From: Rhizophagus clarus
Taxonomy: Eukaryota > Glomeromycota > Glomeromycetes > Glomerales > Glomeraceae
Length of the DNA stretch: 64,000 nucleotides
NCBI GenBank assembly: GCA_015698045.1
Contig: BLAL01000053.1
Location: forward strand, 1,614,501-1,678,500
Reading direction: 5' to 3'
Below, in pieces: positions 21,395 through 32,019 of this stretch. The position numbers and the translations under genes are program-made. Below the pieces are notes generated by a model, which was not told the origin of the DNA, ran no database searches, and was given only the letters and a program-made list of their open reading frames with translations. Within the stretch, counting starts at the first letter, position 1; every line of letters starts with the position of its first letter.

Positions 21395-21500
21395 AATTAT
21401 ATAGATTTTAAATATTACAAATATTTAATTATATGGATTTTAAATATTACAAATATTTAATTATATGGATTTTAAATATTACAAATATTTTTAAATAGTA
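21395..21500. repeat. 33-bp AT-rich tandem repeat
   Basis: Three copies of TTTAATTATATRGATTTTAA plus ATATTACAAATA; the same unit precedes the TIR element at 19500-19562. Confidence 0.85.
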
Positions 21501-21509
21501 ATGCAAGCA

Positions 21510-23110
21510 AATTTGCCTGCAATTTTTTAAAAAAAATTATATTTAAATATAAAGTTTGTTAATATAATTCAAATTATACTACAATTTCACGCTATATTAA
21601 TTTATATTTTTATTATTAATTGTATAATTAATTATATAACTATTATTATTAAAATTAAATAAAAATTAACTTTACAAAAATAATATTAAAGTTTTTATAT
21701 ATTAATTTAATCTTTTTTTTTATAATATTTTTTTTTATTATAAAATATTTTATAATAAAATTCAATTTTACATATTTATTATAAATTTATAAAAATAATT
21801 CTTTATTTAGAATTCTATATAAAATCAAAATTCTATTTTAAATATTAAAAATTACATTAATAAATATTATTTACTATGATAAATTTTACATATTTTATTA
21901 AGTTTTAATATAATTATAATTAATTCTTAATAAAATTGTTAAAATTAAAGTATAAAATTTTTCAAAATTTTTGGCTATCTTAAAATTATAATATTTTACT
22001 AATAGTTAAACTTTAATTTACAATATATTATAATAAATAATAATTAGATTTACTATATAGATTATAGTTTAAACTCTATGGTAAAAAAATTTTTATTAAA
22101 ATAACTTTATTTTTTATAAAATTAGATGTAAACTAAATTTTTAATAAAATTACAAGCAAATTTACTTGTAATATCTTATCATTTAAGGAATATAGATATA
22201 ATTATTTATTTTTATAAATATTAATATTTAATTTTTATATTTATTTTTTTATATTTTTTAAAATTTAAAAATATTGATATTATAAATAATAATTTTTAAA
22301 ATATTATTATTTAAATTTAATTTTGTTTTTATTTATATTTTTAAAATTATTATTGATTTATTTTTTTTTATTTAAATTTTTAATATAATATATAAAAAAT
22401 TAAATAAAATATTTAATATTTAATTAATAAATTTTTGAAATCTTAAAATTCAAAATCCTAATACCTCAAAATACTAACTATCAAAATTCTAATAGGCTAA
22501 AATCCTAATAGATACAAAATCCTAATAAATATATAATTCTGATAAATTATTAATATTTTTTATTAGTATAAAATAAAAGTTTTATATTGATTTTTTATAT
22601 AAGATAGGAATTATTTAAAGTTAATTTAGGTTAGTTTAAAATTAATTTAGAGTTAATTAGAATTAGTATTAGATTAATGTTAATTAATATTAGAGTTAAA
22701 ATTAGGATTATAATTAGAAAGATATTAAAGAAAAAAAACTGCAAGTAAAACAAATAAAAGAAATTATTTAAAATTAGAATAATTAAAGTAAATAAAGTAA
22801 ATAAATTAAATTTATTAGTAAAAAATTTGTCAAAATTTTATATCTATTAATTTGAAATTCATATTATATAGAGTGACCTGATTTAGTAAATTTTGAGCAA
22901 TCATTATATTATATATTTTTAATCAATAAATTTGCAAGGTGTATTATACAAATTTGGTGGTTTTAACAATATATCAAATTTGATAAAGAATTGTAATCAC
23001 ATGTTATCTTTAAATAAAAAAAAATTGACAAGTTTTTACTCAATTTATTTTGATGAAGTTTTATATGAAGGATAGTAGCATTTGGGATTAATAATATAAA
23101 AATACTATAC
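21510..23110. other. Very AT-rich DNA with minor repeats
   Basis: No gene seen. Small repeats only: AAAATCCTAATAGNTA-type units at 22440-22530 and TTAGAGTTAATTAGAATTAG-type units at 22610-22720. Confidence 0.55.
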
Positions 23111-23115
23111 AATTT

Positions 23116-23440
23116 TAAAAATTCTATACAATATTACGTTCTCAATCTTTTATTACTTTTGGAATTTTCACTAATGATTTTTGAAGCCTTTTCAGCTACT
23201 TCTTTTTTCATTTGTTTAAAATATTTGCTTATCTACCCTTTAATTGTATTTTCAGAATTTTATTTTTATTTACTTCTTCTTTATCAGCTAAATTAACTAA
23301 TTCATCATACATATCTTGTTTAGAGTAACAGTTGCTTTTATTGACATTTTCTGCTAGAAAAAATCCCTGTAATAAGTATACTATTTTCTTTAGAATTCAT
23401 GCATTAATACTTTTACATCCAAATTTTTGATTTTCTTTAA
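23116..23440 (-). pseudogene. Decayed minus-strand protein-coding remnant
   Basis: On the minus strand a frame reads KIVYLLQGFFLAENVN then SKQDMYDELVNLADKEEVNK, shifts by one base, and continues as ISKYFKQMKKEVAEKASKII to a KRLRT end, with one internal stop. The amphipathic, charged composition and conserved-looking QGFF motif indicate a once-real protein. I have an impression of similar R. irregularis repeat-family proteins but cannot name a function. It lies just before the hAT relic. Confidence 0.4.
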
Positions 23441-24055
23441 GTGTCTATCCTAGCTGTAAGTATACATTTCTTAAAATGATTGTAATATAGTATAATATTA
23501 GTTTTTTATATTTTCACAAGAAAATTTTGTATACTATGTTCAAAGTCAAAATAACCTGTGAATTTCCAAATCCATTTATTTATTTCTAGGCGTAGCTAAG
23601 GTTGCTTGCCAAAACTAGTGAGTTTTAGCATGCTAAAACTGCCAAAACTGCCAAAATACTGAAACAATTTCAACATTTTAGCATAGTTTCAGCATAATAT
23701 ATATTAATACTTTAATATAGTTTTTATTTTCTAATAATGTAATTAGTATAACAAAAATAAATTCAGCCACCATATGATACATAACCAATCATATTTGATA
23801 GTCATTCAGGAAATGATCTGATATCATTAATATCAAAGATAATCAGTTACTTTTCATTCTTTAATTCCTTTAACTCCTTTTTTTATTTATCATTTTACTG
23901 TTATTAATCCCTAACTATTACAGCTATACCTTGAAATTTGAACCAAATCATATGATTATCTGTTATAAATTTTTTAAATTATTTTGTGTTTGCCTTACAT
24001 TATTTTTTTTTACTTAAATACGTACAAAATAAAAAAACTTTATACACATTTCAAT

Positions 24056-24617
24056 ATGACTAGTACTTTAAACTTAGAAAAAAATAAAAATAAAGGTGGT
24101 AGGCCTCCCAGCTCTACTTAAGAGGATGCTATTAAAGGAAATCCTGTTGGTTCAGGAAAATATTATGCCACTTGTAAATATTGTAATTTTTCATAGTTGC
24201 AAGATAATATATCAAAACTTAAAAAATACTTTGCGAACTACTGCTTAGAAGCTTCAGGACCTGTTATTAGAAAATATTTGAATAAAATATTAGAGCGTGA
24301 AGATAAAGTTAATAAAAAAAGAAAAATTGTTAGAAATAATCAGTTAAATATTATAGACTACTATAATTCCACAAAAATTCCTGATGGTAGAATAACTAGG
24401 ATTAATCATGCCTTGGCTAAATTTTTTGTTGCATATGGTATTTCATTCTGAATAGTCAAGCACCCTTTTTTATTAACTTTGTAAAGGAGCTTAATTCTTC
24501 GTATGAGCTGCCAACCAAAGAATTTTTGTTAGATCAGTTACTTGAGCAGAAATTATCAATGGTGAACTCAACTGTCACATCCATCATTGAAATGGAGCTA
24601 ATTTAACTTTAGGTTTT
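24056..24617 (+). pseudogene. hAT-type transposase relic, copy A, N-terminal part
   Basis: From ATG 24056 the frame shows a BED-type zinc finger in order: KGGRPPSST, stop (TAA 24119), GNPVGSGKYYATCKYC, stop (TAG 24196), then SKLKKYFANYC, where the expected zinc-binding histidines appear as tyrosines. A helical region follows (ASGPVIRKYLNKILERE, ALAKFFVAYGISF, stop), then HPFFINFVKELNSSYELP and TVTSIIEMEL. A -1 shift then gives NLTLGF at 24600-24617, where the sequence breaks off. The next residues of the family (D-G-W) are found at 30059. BED-hAT transposases bind their element ends and cut DNA in the nucleus; this copy is dead. Confidence 0.75.
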
Positions 24618-25309
24618 TAATACTTTTTTTATACTTTTTTAAAACAATATTTTTAATGTGTTTTTAAGTAATAATACTAGGAAATGGTTTACAGTTGTTA
24701 AGTTCAGAGCTTTATTTATTATTACACATCAGTAAAAAATCATAGAAAAAATATATAACAGCTGATTGGTCAGGTGTATAATGTGCAAAATACCATGTAT
24801 TACTAAACATGAGAAAATGGTATTTAGTAATAAACATATCATATATTAGTTAACATGTGTAAAAATATATATTATCATATAAGAGGAGTTACATATATCA
24901 TGTAATATCTATTTTTTTATAAACCCTTACCCCCTCCCTCCCTGTTAAATTTAATAACCAATCAGATTATAGTATTTATAAATTATATAATTAATATAGC
25001 TGTAACATAAGATTTTAACTATCCCCCTCCCCCCCTTTGATAATTATGTAATATGTATAAGTTCCCTAAAAATACATATTTTAATATTAATATTAAACAA
25101 TATATCATGTAATATTACACTATAAAATGTATTATACTAAAAAGCTATTATAAATGTTAAAAAATAATAAATTAAATTTTGGCCTCTCCAACCAATAATT
25201 TTGCATTTTCTCCCTTTCCTTTATCCATTCCTTTTTTTCTCAACATCATAATTTTTATCTTTTCAGTCCTTTTTTTTTAAAGTCTCATAATCAATTCTGA
25301 TGTTTCTTA

Positions 25310-26826
25310 GTATTATAAATCAAGACCTACAAAGAAAAAGTAAATAGAGAAACGTTAGTAAATATTTTTCAATTAATTAAAATAAAATATCGTTTTATAC
25401 AAAAATAACCATTTTTATTTTCCCCATTCAATCAAAAGACCAAAATCTACAAAAGTAAGAAATAAAGAAATATCAATAATGTTTCTAATTTAAAATAAAA
25501 ATTGTAAGTAAAAATTTAAAGTTTCGTAACTTTAGTTTAAAATTCACCATTTTTAATATCCCAAAATTTAAAAAAAGAAAACAATGAATTTTTAGTAAGC
25601 ATTTGTTAACAAAATAATAGTTTCTAAAAATTTAAAAAACTAATCAAATAAAAAAATAGGAATATAAATAAAAGTTTTATTAAATACAAGATTTAAGATA
25701 AAAATCTACCAAAATTCAACACATATTATTTTAAGATTCAAAAAACAAAATAATGAAATATAAGTAAAGTTTCATTAAAAGATAAATAAAAAAGATACGT
25801 CAAACCATCTAAGGCTCATCAAATTCATGTTCAAGGTCCATTTAAAAGCTGAGTTCTAAGTAGTTTAACATTCTGGCTTGTATAAAGAAAAAAAGAGAGA
25901 ACAAAACATTAGAAAATATTTTGTTAAAAGGAATATATTTATTAAAGAAATCAATTGCCTATAAAAATTTCACAACCAGATCTGTCTAAAAAAAAGTCTA
26001 TTTTATTATCGATTCTCATGTGTTCAAAATTCTAAAGTACTAGTTTGTCTACAAAGAGAAAAGAATAAAACAATTAGTAATCATTTTGTTAAAAGAATTA
26101 TTCAAAAAAAATCTTTTCCCCTTACCAATTTTCACATGTCTAAATATTCTGACATCTAAAAAAAAAGAATAAATGGAATGTCAGTGATCATTTTAAAGAT
26201 AATGTAAAAAAAAGAATTTGTTGATTAAAACTGAGGTAGGATTAACCACAGTTTTATCTTGAACCAGTGATACTGGAATGGGTTCTACAAATGGATCTAG
26301 ATTCCATAAATAGTAGAGAGTCAATTCCAGTCTTCTAAAAAAAAGAAAAAATGTAATGAAATATAAATAAAGTTTCATTATAAAAACATTTCACCTTCTT
26401 ACTTAATTTTGTATTACTGTTCATAAAAGTAGCAATCTGAAAAAAATGATGAGCATTGGTAAATGTTTTAGTAAAGATTAATTCAAAAAAAAGAACTTTT
26501 ACTAATACTCATATTCAAACTTTAAGGACATTCAAGCTGAATGAATTGTCTAAGAAATAAAACATTAATACACATTTTACCAAGTGGTTCAAAATATTTT
26601 AATACAATATCTGATCTGAGCACCATCTAGATGAACGTGATAGTGATTTTTAAGATCAGTTAAAAAAAATAGAGAAAATAAAATGTTAGAAATGTTTTGT
26701 TAAAATCGGTTACTAAAAGGAAATTTACAAAAACTCATACTTAAATCTGAAGTGTTAGCCTCTAAAAAAAAAGCATTTATTACATTAAATAAGTTTTTAA
26801 AAAAAGAATCTAATAAAAAAGACTGG
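25310..26826 (-). pseudogene. Minus-strand relic with repeated small exons and introns, upper part of insertion
   Basis: Read on the minus strand, a motif resembling an intron 3' end (TTTTAACAAAAT, an ACTAA/ACTGAC branch-like site, TTTTATTCTTTTTTTAG) recurs roughly every 100-160 bases, followed each time by a 30-50-base exon-like block. Complete canonical introns include 26402-26335 (68 nt) and 26125-26049 (77 nt); between them lie an open block 26334-26220 (LELTLYYLWNLDPFVEPIPV) and an exon-like block 26155-26126. Several units have lost the GT donor. It could be a decayed gene with many tiny exons, or a tandemly duplicated exon-intron module. The same structure continues at 29316-29780 beyond the inserted transposon. 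Confidence 0.45.
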
Positions 26827-26828
26827 TA

Positions 26829-29313
26829 TGATGCATCTCACCTATAAATCACAATAATGTAGTGTGATTTTAATTATTTATAAATCAGGAAAAAAAATAA
26901 TAAATGATAAAATTAAACTGATAAATTAATAAAACGTGACATGCTGATCATTTTTAACAGTTTATTTTTTTTAAAAAATAATTTACATCTAGATTTGTTT
27001 TTGCTTAAAGTTTGGGAATATTTATAAGATGCATATATAAAAGGGAAAATTTTGGACTAAGGATTGGCATGTAACAAACAAATTTTCAGTATATTTTTTT
27101 ATAGGATCAGTTGATGATAACGATGACTCACCCATCTAAATGAAAAATTCAGTATAAAAAATAAGAATGAAGTGATAATGGAAGATTTATGAAAAAACTA
27201 CAACTTACTGATGGCTTGGAAGATAATGATGATAGTTGGGGAGATGATGATGATAGTGGGTGGGATTCTAAAGTTGATTATTTAGATAAAAAAGCTGTTT
27301 ATGATCAAATAAAAGAAAAACCTCTTGAGTTAGTCTGATCAGATAATGCATATTTAGAAAAAAAGAAGCGTGGATCTTATCTTACTGGAAAAATGAAAAA
27401 ATCAACATATTTTAATAAATACAAACCAAGTAGCTCATTTACAAAAGTCACAAAAGGAACTGTAAAAATAACAACTTATTTGAATAAATCACTCTGGATG
27501 ATTTCACAGAGGTTTTGGATGATGCAGAAAATAAGAGATAGAATAAACTTGCTTTAAATAAAAAAATCAAAAATTTGAAGAATAAACTTCAAGAACAACA
27601 AAAAAGAATTAACAGTGACTGAATATAATAAGAAGTGTGCAATTTTTAAGTACATAAGGAGATTGGATGAAAATGAGAGAGGAAAGGCAAAAGCCAGTAA
27701 AAAAGCTGCAGAATTAGTTTATATTGAACATGTGTTATTTAAAGTAAGGACTATTCAATACTAGGCAAACTATTGGCTTCAGTATAATCATCTCCCAGTA
27801 AATTGTCAAGAAAAACATCAAAAAACTATTTGGCTAATAGATGATGAAGATGTAGCAGAAGAGTGTTATTCATAGATTCGATCTCAGGGTAGAATAATGA
27901 CTCCATTAAAGTTTAAAGAATTTATTGAACAAAAATTGCTCATCAATATAGAAAAAAGACTATAAGCATGATAACATCAGCACGTTGGTTAAATGTACTT
28001 GGCTTTTCTTTTTAATCACAAAAACAAAATAAAAATGTTTATTAATTATGAGTTATTAATGCAAAAGTTAACAAATAAATTAAATTAAAGAATATATTAT
28101 GATGGTCATGAGCATGCCAATGTTATTGAATATTAAAAATCATTTTTGGAAGAAATTTTCAATTATGAAAAATATATGGCATTATACAAAGGAAAAAATA
28201 TGGAAAGGATTCCACTAGTTCTAGAATCTGATGATAAGGAAATCATTCTTGTGACACATGATGAGTGCATATTTTACTCTAATGATAGAAAACGAGGTGT
28301 ATGGACAAAGTCAGGAGAGCTGCTATTACGTAAAAAAGGCAATGGACGTTCAACTATGGTCAGCGAATTTTTATTAGAAAAATGTGGCCAACTTAAATTA
28401 AATTCTCAACAAATTCAAGAAAACCTATCCATATCTCAGCAAGCATGCATTTATCTTCAACTGGGTAAAAACCAAGATGGGTATTGGACAAATGAGCATT
28501 TAATAAACTAAGTTCAAACTAAAGCTATTCCAATTTTTGAAATACTTTTTCCTAATTGTATTGGACTATTCGTGTTTGATAATAGCTCAAATCATACAGC
28601 ATTTAAATCTAATACTCTTGTTGCTAGTAGAATGAACTTAAAGCCTGGAGGAAAACAATCAAAGATGAAAGGTATAAATTTTGGACCAAATAATCAATAT
28701 CAATCAATGATAAATGATGATGGTAAACCTAAAGGAATGAAACAAATATTAATTGAACGTGGATTGTGGAGAAATAGTCTAAGTGCTGATTGTAAATTAT
28801 GTAAAGACAAGATACTTGATATAACTCAAACAGATTGTTGCGCACATCGAATTATTTCATTATAACCTGATTTCTTGGCACAAAAAAGTGCATTAGAAGA
28901 AGTAATATTAAAAACTAGTCATAAGGTTATTTTTATCTAAAGTTTCATTGCAAATTAAACTTTATTGAATGATATTGGGGTGCAGCAAAAAAGTATACTC
29001 GAGAAAATTGTGATTATTCATGGCAAGGTTTGCAACGTATTGTTCCTGAAGGTTTAGATTCTGTTAGTATAACTACAATAAGAAAGTTTGCTTGAAAAAC
29101 ATGGCGTTATATAGACTTATACAAGAATGGGATTACTGGCAAATTGGCAGAGTATGCAGCTAAAAAATATAGATCCCATCATCAAATTCCTGACCATATA
29201 ATAGTAGAATTAAAATAATTTTTTGAAATAAAGTCATATATAAGTCATGTGTAAGTCACGTGAAATTAAATTTGAAATTTCAGACTTTTGTGGTTTATAA
29301 GTGAGACGCATCA
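26829..29313 (+). mobile_element. 2485-bp IS630/Tc1/mariner-like transposon with TIRs and TA duplication
   Basis: The left end TGATGCATCTCACCTATAAA at 26829 matches the complement of the right end, TGATGCGTCTCACTTATAAA at 29313, with about 23 of 26 bases identical, continuing into CACAA. TA flanks both ends (26827-26828, 29314-29315). The single gene inside is a decayed DDE transposase. TA duplication and the domain order fit the IS630/Tc1/mariner superfamily. It interrupts the minus-strand relic whose repeats continue on both sides. Confidence 0.88.
27189..29218 (+). pseudogene. DDE transposase of the 2485-bp element, broken
   Basis: The frame from ATG 27189 is interrupted by stops and shifts but retains the domain order: acidic N-terminus (DDSWGDDDDSGWDSK), a helical DNA-binding region, YYDGHEHANVIEY, then the catalytic domain with LVTHDECIFYSND (D codon 28260), FDNSSNHTAF (D codon 28578) and NFIE-stop-YWGAAKK (E codon 28967). 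About 106 residues separate the first two acids and about 130 the second and third, longer than the 34-residue spacing of classical Tc1/mariner; the extra length includes a cysteine cluster (CKLCKDK, DCCAHR) that could bind zinc. Two blocks are still open: 28146-28511 and 28572-28865. The enzyme would cut and paste its own element in the nucleus; this copy is inactive. Confidence 0.78.
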
Positions 29314-29315
29314 TA

Positions 29316-29780
29316 CTTCATTAAAATTCTATATATCTAAAAAAAATGAAAGAAAATGAAATGTCAATAAACATTTCATCAAAATAAATTAAAAAAAATT
29401 CTACAGCCTCCATACTAAAATTTTATATATCCAAATACTCCAAGAAATTGAGTGGCTGTATTTCCATATATACTCACAAAACCTAACCGTCTAAAAAAAG
29501 AGTAAAATATAATGTCAGTAAAAATGTTTTGTTAAAATTAATTGAAAGTAATAACTAATAAGAAATCTTTGACACGTCATTCAAGTACTGAAGAACCAGT
29601 TGTCTGCAAAAAGAATAAACAAAATATTACATAATATTTATTTTGTTAAAATATTAAAAAAAAGTATTCACTAAAATTTTATATGTTTAAAATCCAAAGA
29701 ACTGGTTTCTTAAAAACTTGAAAAACAAATGGTATTTCTACAAAAAGAAAAAAAAGGTATTTCGCTAGAAACATTTCTTA
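29316..29780 (-). pseudogene. Minus-strand relic with repeated small exons, lower part
   Basis: Continuation of the exon/intron-like repeats of 25310-26826 after the inserted transposon. A clear acceptor TTTATTCTTTTTGCAG is followed by an exon-like block starting ACAACTGGTTCTTCAG at 29603; similar blocks start near 29480 and 29715. The exon-like blocks resemble one another (AACTGGTTCTTTGGATTTTA and AACTAGTACTTTAGAATTTT). Confidence 0.4.
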
Positions 29781-30058
29781 AATAAAAAAAATTCTATTTC
29801 TCTTTACCTCGGATTCATGTTTATAATGTTTTTATTCCATTTAATAAAAAGTTTTTTTGCTATTCTGCTGACATTATTAAAAAAAAATAAATAAAAAAAA
29901 ATCACAGATTCGTATCATATGTTTATTAACTATAAGATGTAATTAAAGAACCAATTATAGATCAAGCAGACAGACATCCAGACATTTGTGTCACTGTGTG
30001 TAGTATTATATAGTTCTTCGCTTTACTCCAGACTAATTAATAATATAATTTAGTGTTT

Positions 30059-31437
30059 GATGGTTGAATAGTACTCACTCATTATTCTATATGGAATTTT
30101 GTTATTATGATTCCGTCGAGAAAAGAGTATTTGTATAAACTTCAAGATTTATCAGAACATTTGCATACAGGTAATTATGTAGCTAAAGTGATTAAAGAAA
30201 TAATTGAAAAGATCAGTCTGAATAAAATATCAACTATTATATCTGATAATGCCTCAAATATTCAAAATATATGCAAAATTATTGAAGAAAAATACCCTAA
30301 CATTGAAAATGTATGATGTATAGCACATGTGGTTAATCTTATCATGTATGATATATTTAAAAAAAAGTTTTAGAGATTGTTTATTATGAAAAGTTAATAT
30401 ATTAGCTTTATTTTTTAAAAATTCTCATCAAGCTGGAATCAAACTTACATAACTCATCAAAGAGAATAGTATTCATAAAGGGGGCATAAAGTTATATTGT
30501 AAAACGTGATAAATAATGGTTAGCAAATCAGTAGATTCAGTAATTAGGTTAGAACCAGTACTAGAACAAATTATTATTAATGAAAGTAATTTGTTGAATA
30601 ATAAGGTCAAACGTATTATTTAAACACAGAATTTTTTTTCTGATTTATGAATTCTTTCATTTGTTTTAAATCTATTGAGAAAAGCCATCTTGGCTTTAGA
30701 ATCAAGATCAGTGCGTGATGCTTAAAGATTGTTTTTTAAGTTTAATAAGACCATCAGCAGTTTTGAAACAATTACCCAAATCATTTAATCAAAACTTCTG
30801 TAACTATTGTTTTAACGTGATAAATGAAAGATTCAAAGAGTTTAATGATGACAAATATATAACCTGCTTTTTCCTAGATTCTCAATTTAGGAGTAAGCCT
30901 CTCACAGCCAAATCTTATTCAAAGATCATGAGGTGCGCTACTACAATTGGTAAAAAGTTAGGATTTGATCTTAAAGAATCCAGGACTCTATGCAAGCAAA
31001 TTAAAGACTACTGTGATAATAAACTACTTTTTGATCTTGATAAATCTTGTTCTCTAAACGATCCTCTAAATTGGTGATATTGATCGATAATGACCCTTGA
31101 CCAAACAGTCTTCTAAGAGTTGCTCGCCATCTATTAGTAATTTGTCCAATTCTGCAAGTTGCGAACAAAAATTCTCAATACTTGGCTGGCTATTTAATGA
31201 CCAGCGTTTAAATTTGAATATAAGTCGACTAGAATTTATGGCTAAAATGATCATGCATTGGAAATCCAATGCTAAGAAAAAGCTTAGTTTTTATGGTATA
31301 GAAAAAAATGATACCTGTATTAGCGAAACTGAAATAAACATTCGAATTGCAGAGGCTCTGGCAGAAACTAATGATGATGATGATGAATGTAATTATCTAA
31401 TAATAATTATATATATCTTTATATACTTAGATGGCAT
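30059..31437 (+). pseudogene. hAT-type transposase relic, copy A, C-terminal part
   Basis: Begins at the D-G-(W) site (GAT 30059, followed by TGA), then SIWNFVIMIPSRKEYLYKLQ, an ISTIISDNASNIQNI block, a CxxHxVNLI-like region (CIAHVVNLIMYDI, with a stop before it), a decayed middle with multiple stops, an open block 30715-31074 (KFNDDKYITCFFLDSQFRSK reading FNDDKYITCFFLD), and the dimerisation motif NSASCEQKFSILGWLFNDQR at about 31150-31210 followed by AEALAET. It is the continuation of 24056-24617. The region 31440-31520 after it has no identified hAT end. Confidence 0.75.
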
Positions 31438-31522
31438 AAATAGTCATAAGTATAAATATTTTTGTTTGTTTTTACCAATTTTGTTATTGAGCACTGTTGA
31501 TTATTTTGTTTAAGCGCTCTTA

Positions 31523-32019
31523 TAGGTTTTTTGTGATCTTTTCAATAACCATAGAAGGATTCTGAAGAGATGGAAACTGTATTTGTAATGATTGCAATGA
31601 TTCTGGTAAGGATTTACTAGTTGATACTTCAATGCTTACAAATAATGTATTAAGAGTCCTCATTCCCTTTGCCTTATACTCAAATTCTTTTTTCTTTTTT
31701 TTTTTTTTCTCCAGGCTGTAGTTCTTAAAATTCCATTATATACAACTCTAATACTATATGTAGCATTTTCTTGCCAATAAAGAATTTTGGTGATAAACCT
31801 TTTTCCTACTTTCTCAAACTCATTCAAATCTTTTTCAGTCCAGTTATTAATATCTTTGTCCTCTTCGCCTTTTATCTGGTCTCTGATAACTTCATTATCT
31901 ACCTATTCTTCATTTTCTATAGCCTTTATTTCAGTTTCTGTTTGATTCTTAAATATGTAATGCCCTTTTTTTCTTGGTATTTTGCTAACTTGCTATTGCT
32001 TTTTTGTTTTACGTGGCAT
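31523..32019 (-). pseudogene. 5' fragment of another DDE-type transposase
   Basis: From ATG 32019 on the minus strand the frame reads MPRKTKKQ, stop, QVSKIPRKKGHYIFKNQTE, then one more stop, a charged stretch (KGEEDKDINNWTEKDLNEFE) and SIRVVYNGILRTTAWRKKKK before a frameshift at the A-run near 31695. This is the type of N-terminal region I associate with Rhizophagus DDE_3-like transposases (general memory, not searched). The catalytic domain is absent: the fragment ends at ~31523 close to the hAT relic. Confidence 0.5.

Larger units (their letters stand above)
24618..30058. mobile_element. 5.4 kb insertion splitting the hAT relic
   Basis: The hAT reading frame ends at G-F (24617) and resumes at D-G (30059), so the intervening 5441 bases are an insertion. 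TTTAGGTTT (24608-24616) and TTTAGTGTTT (30049-30058) may be a decayed target duplication. The insert holds a minus-strand multi-exon relic and, within that, a complete DDE transposon. The first ~700 bases (24618-25310) are AT-rich with C-tracts (CCCCCTCCCTCC, 24930-25035) and no gene. Confidence 0.6.
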
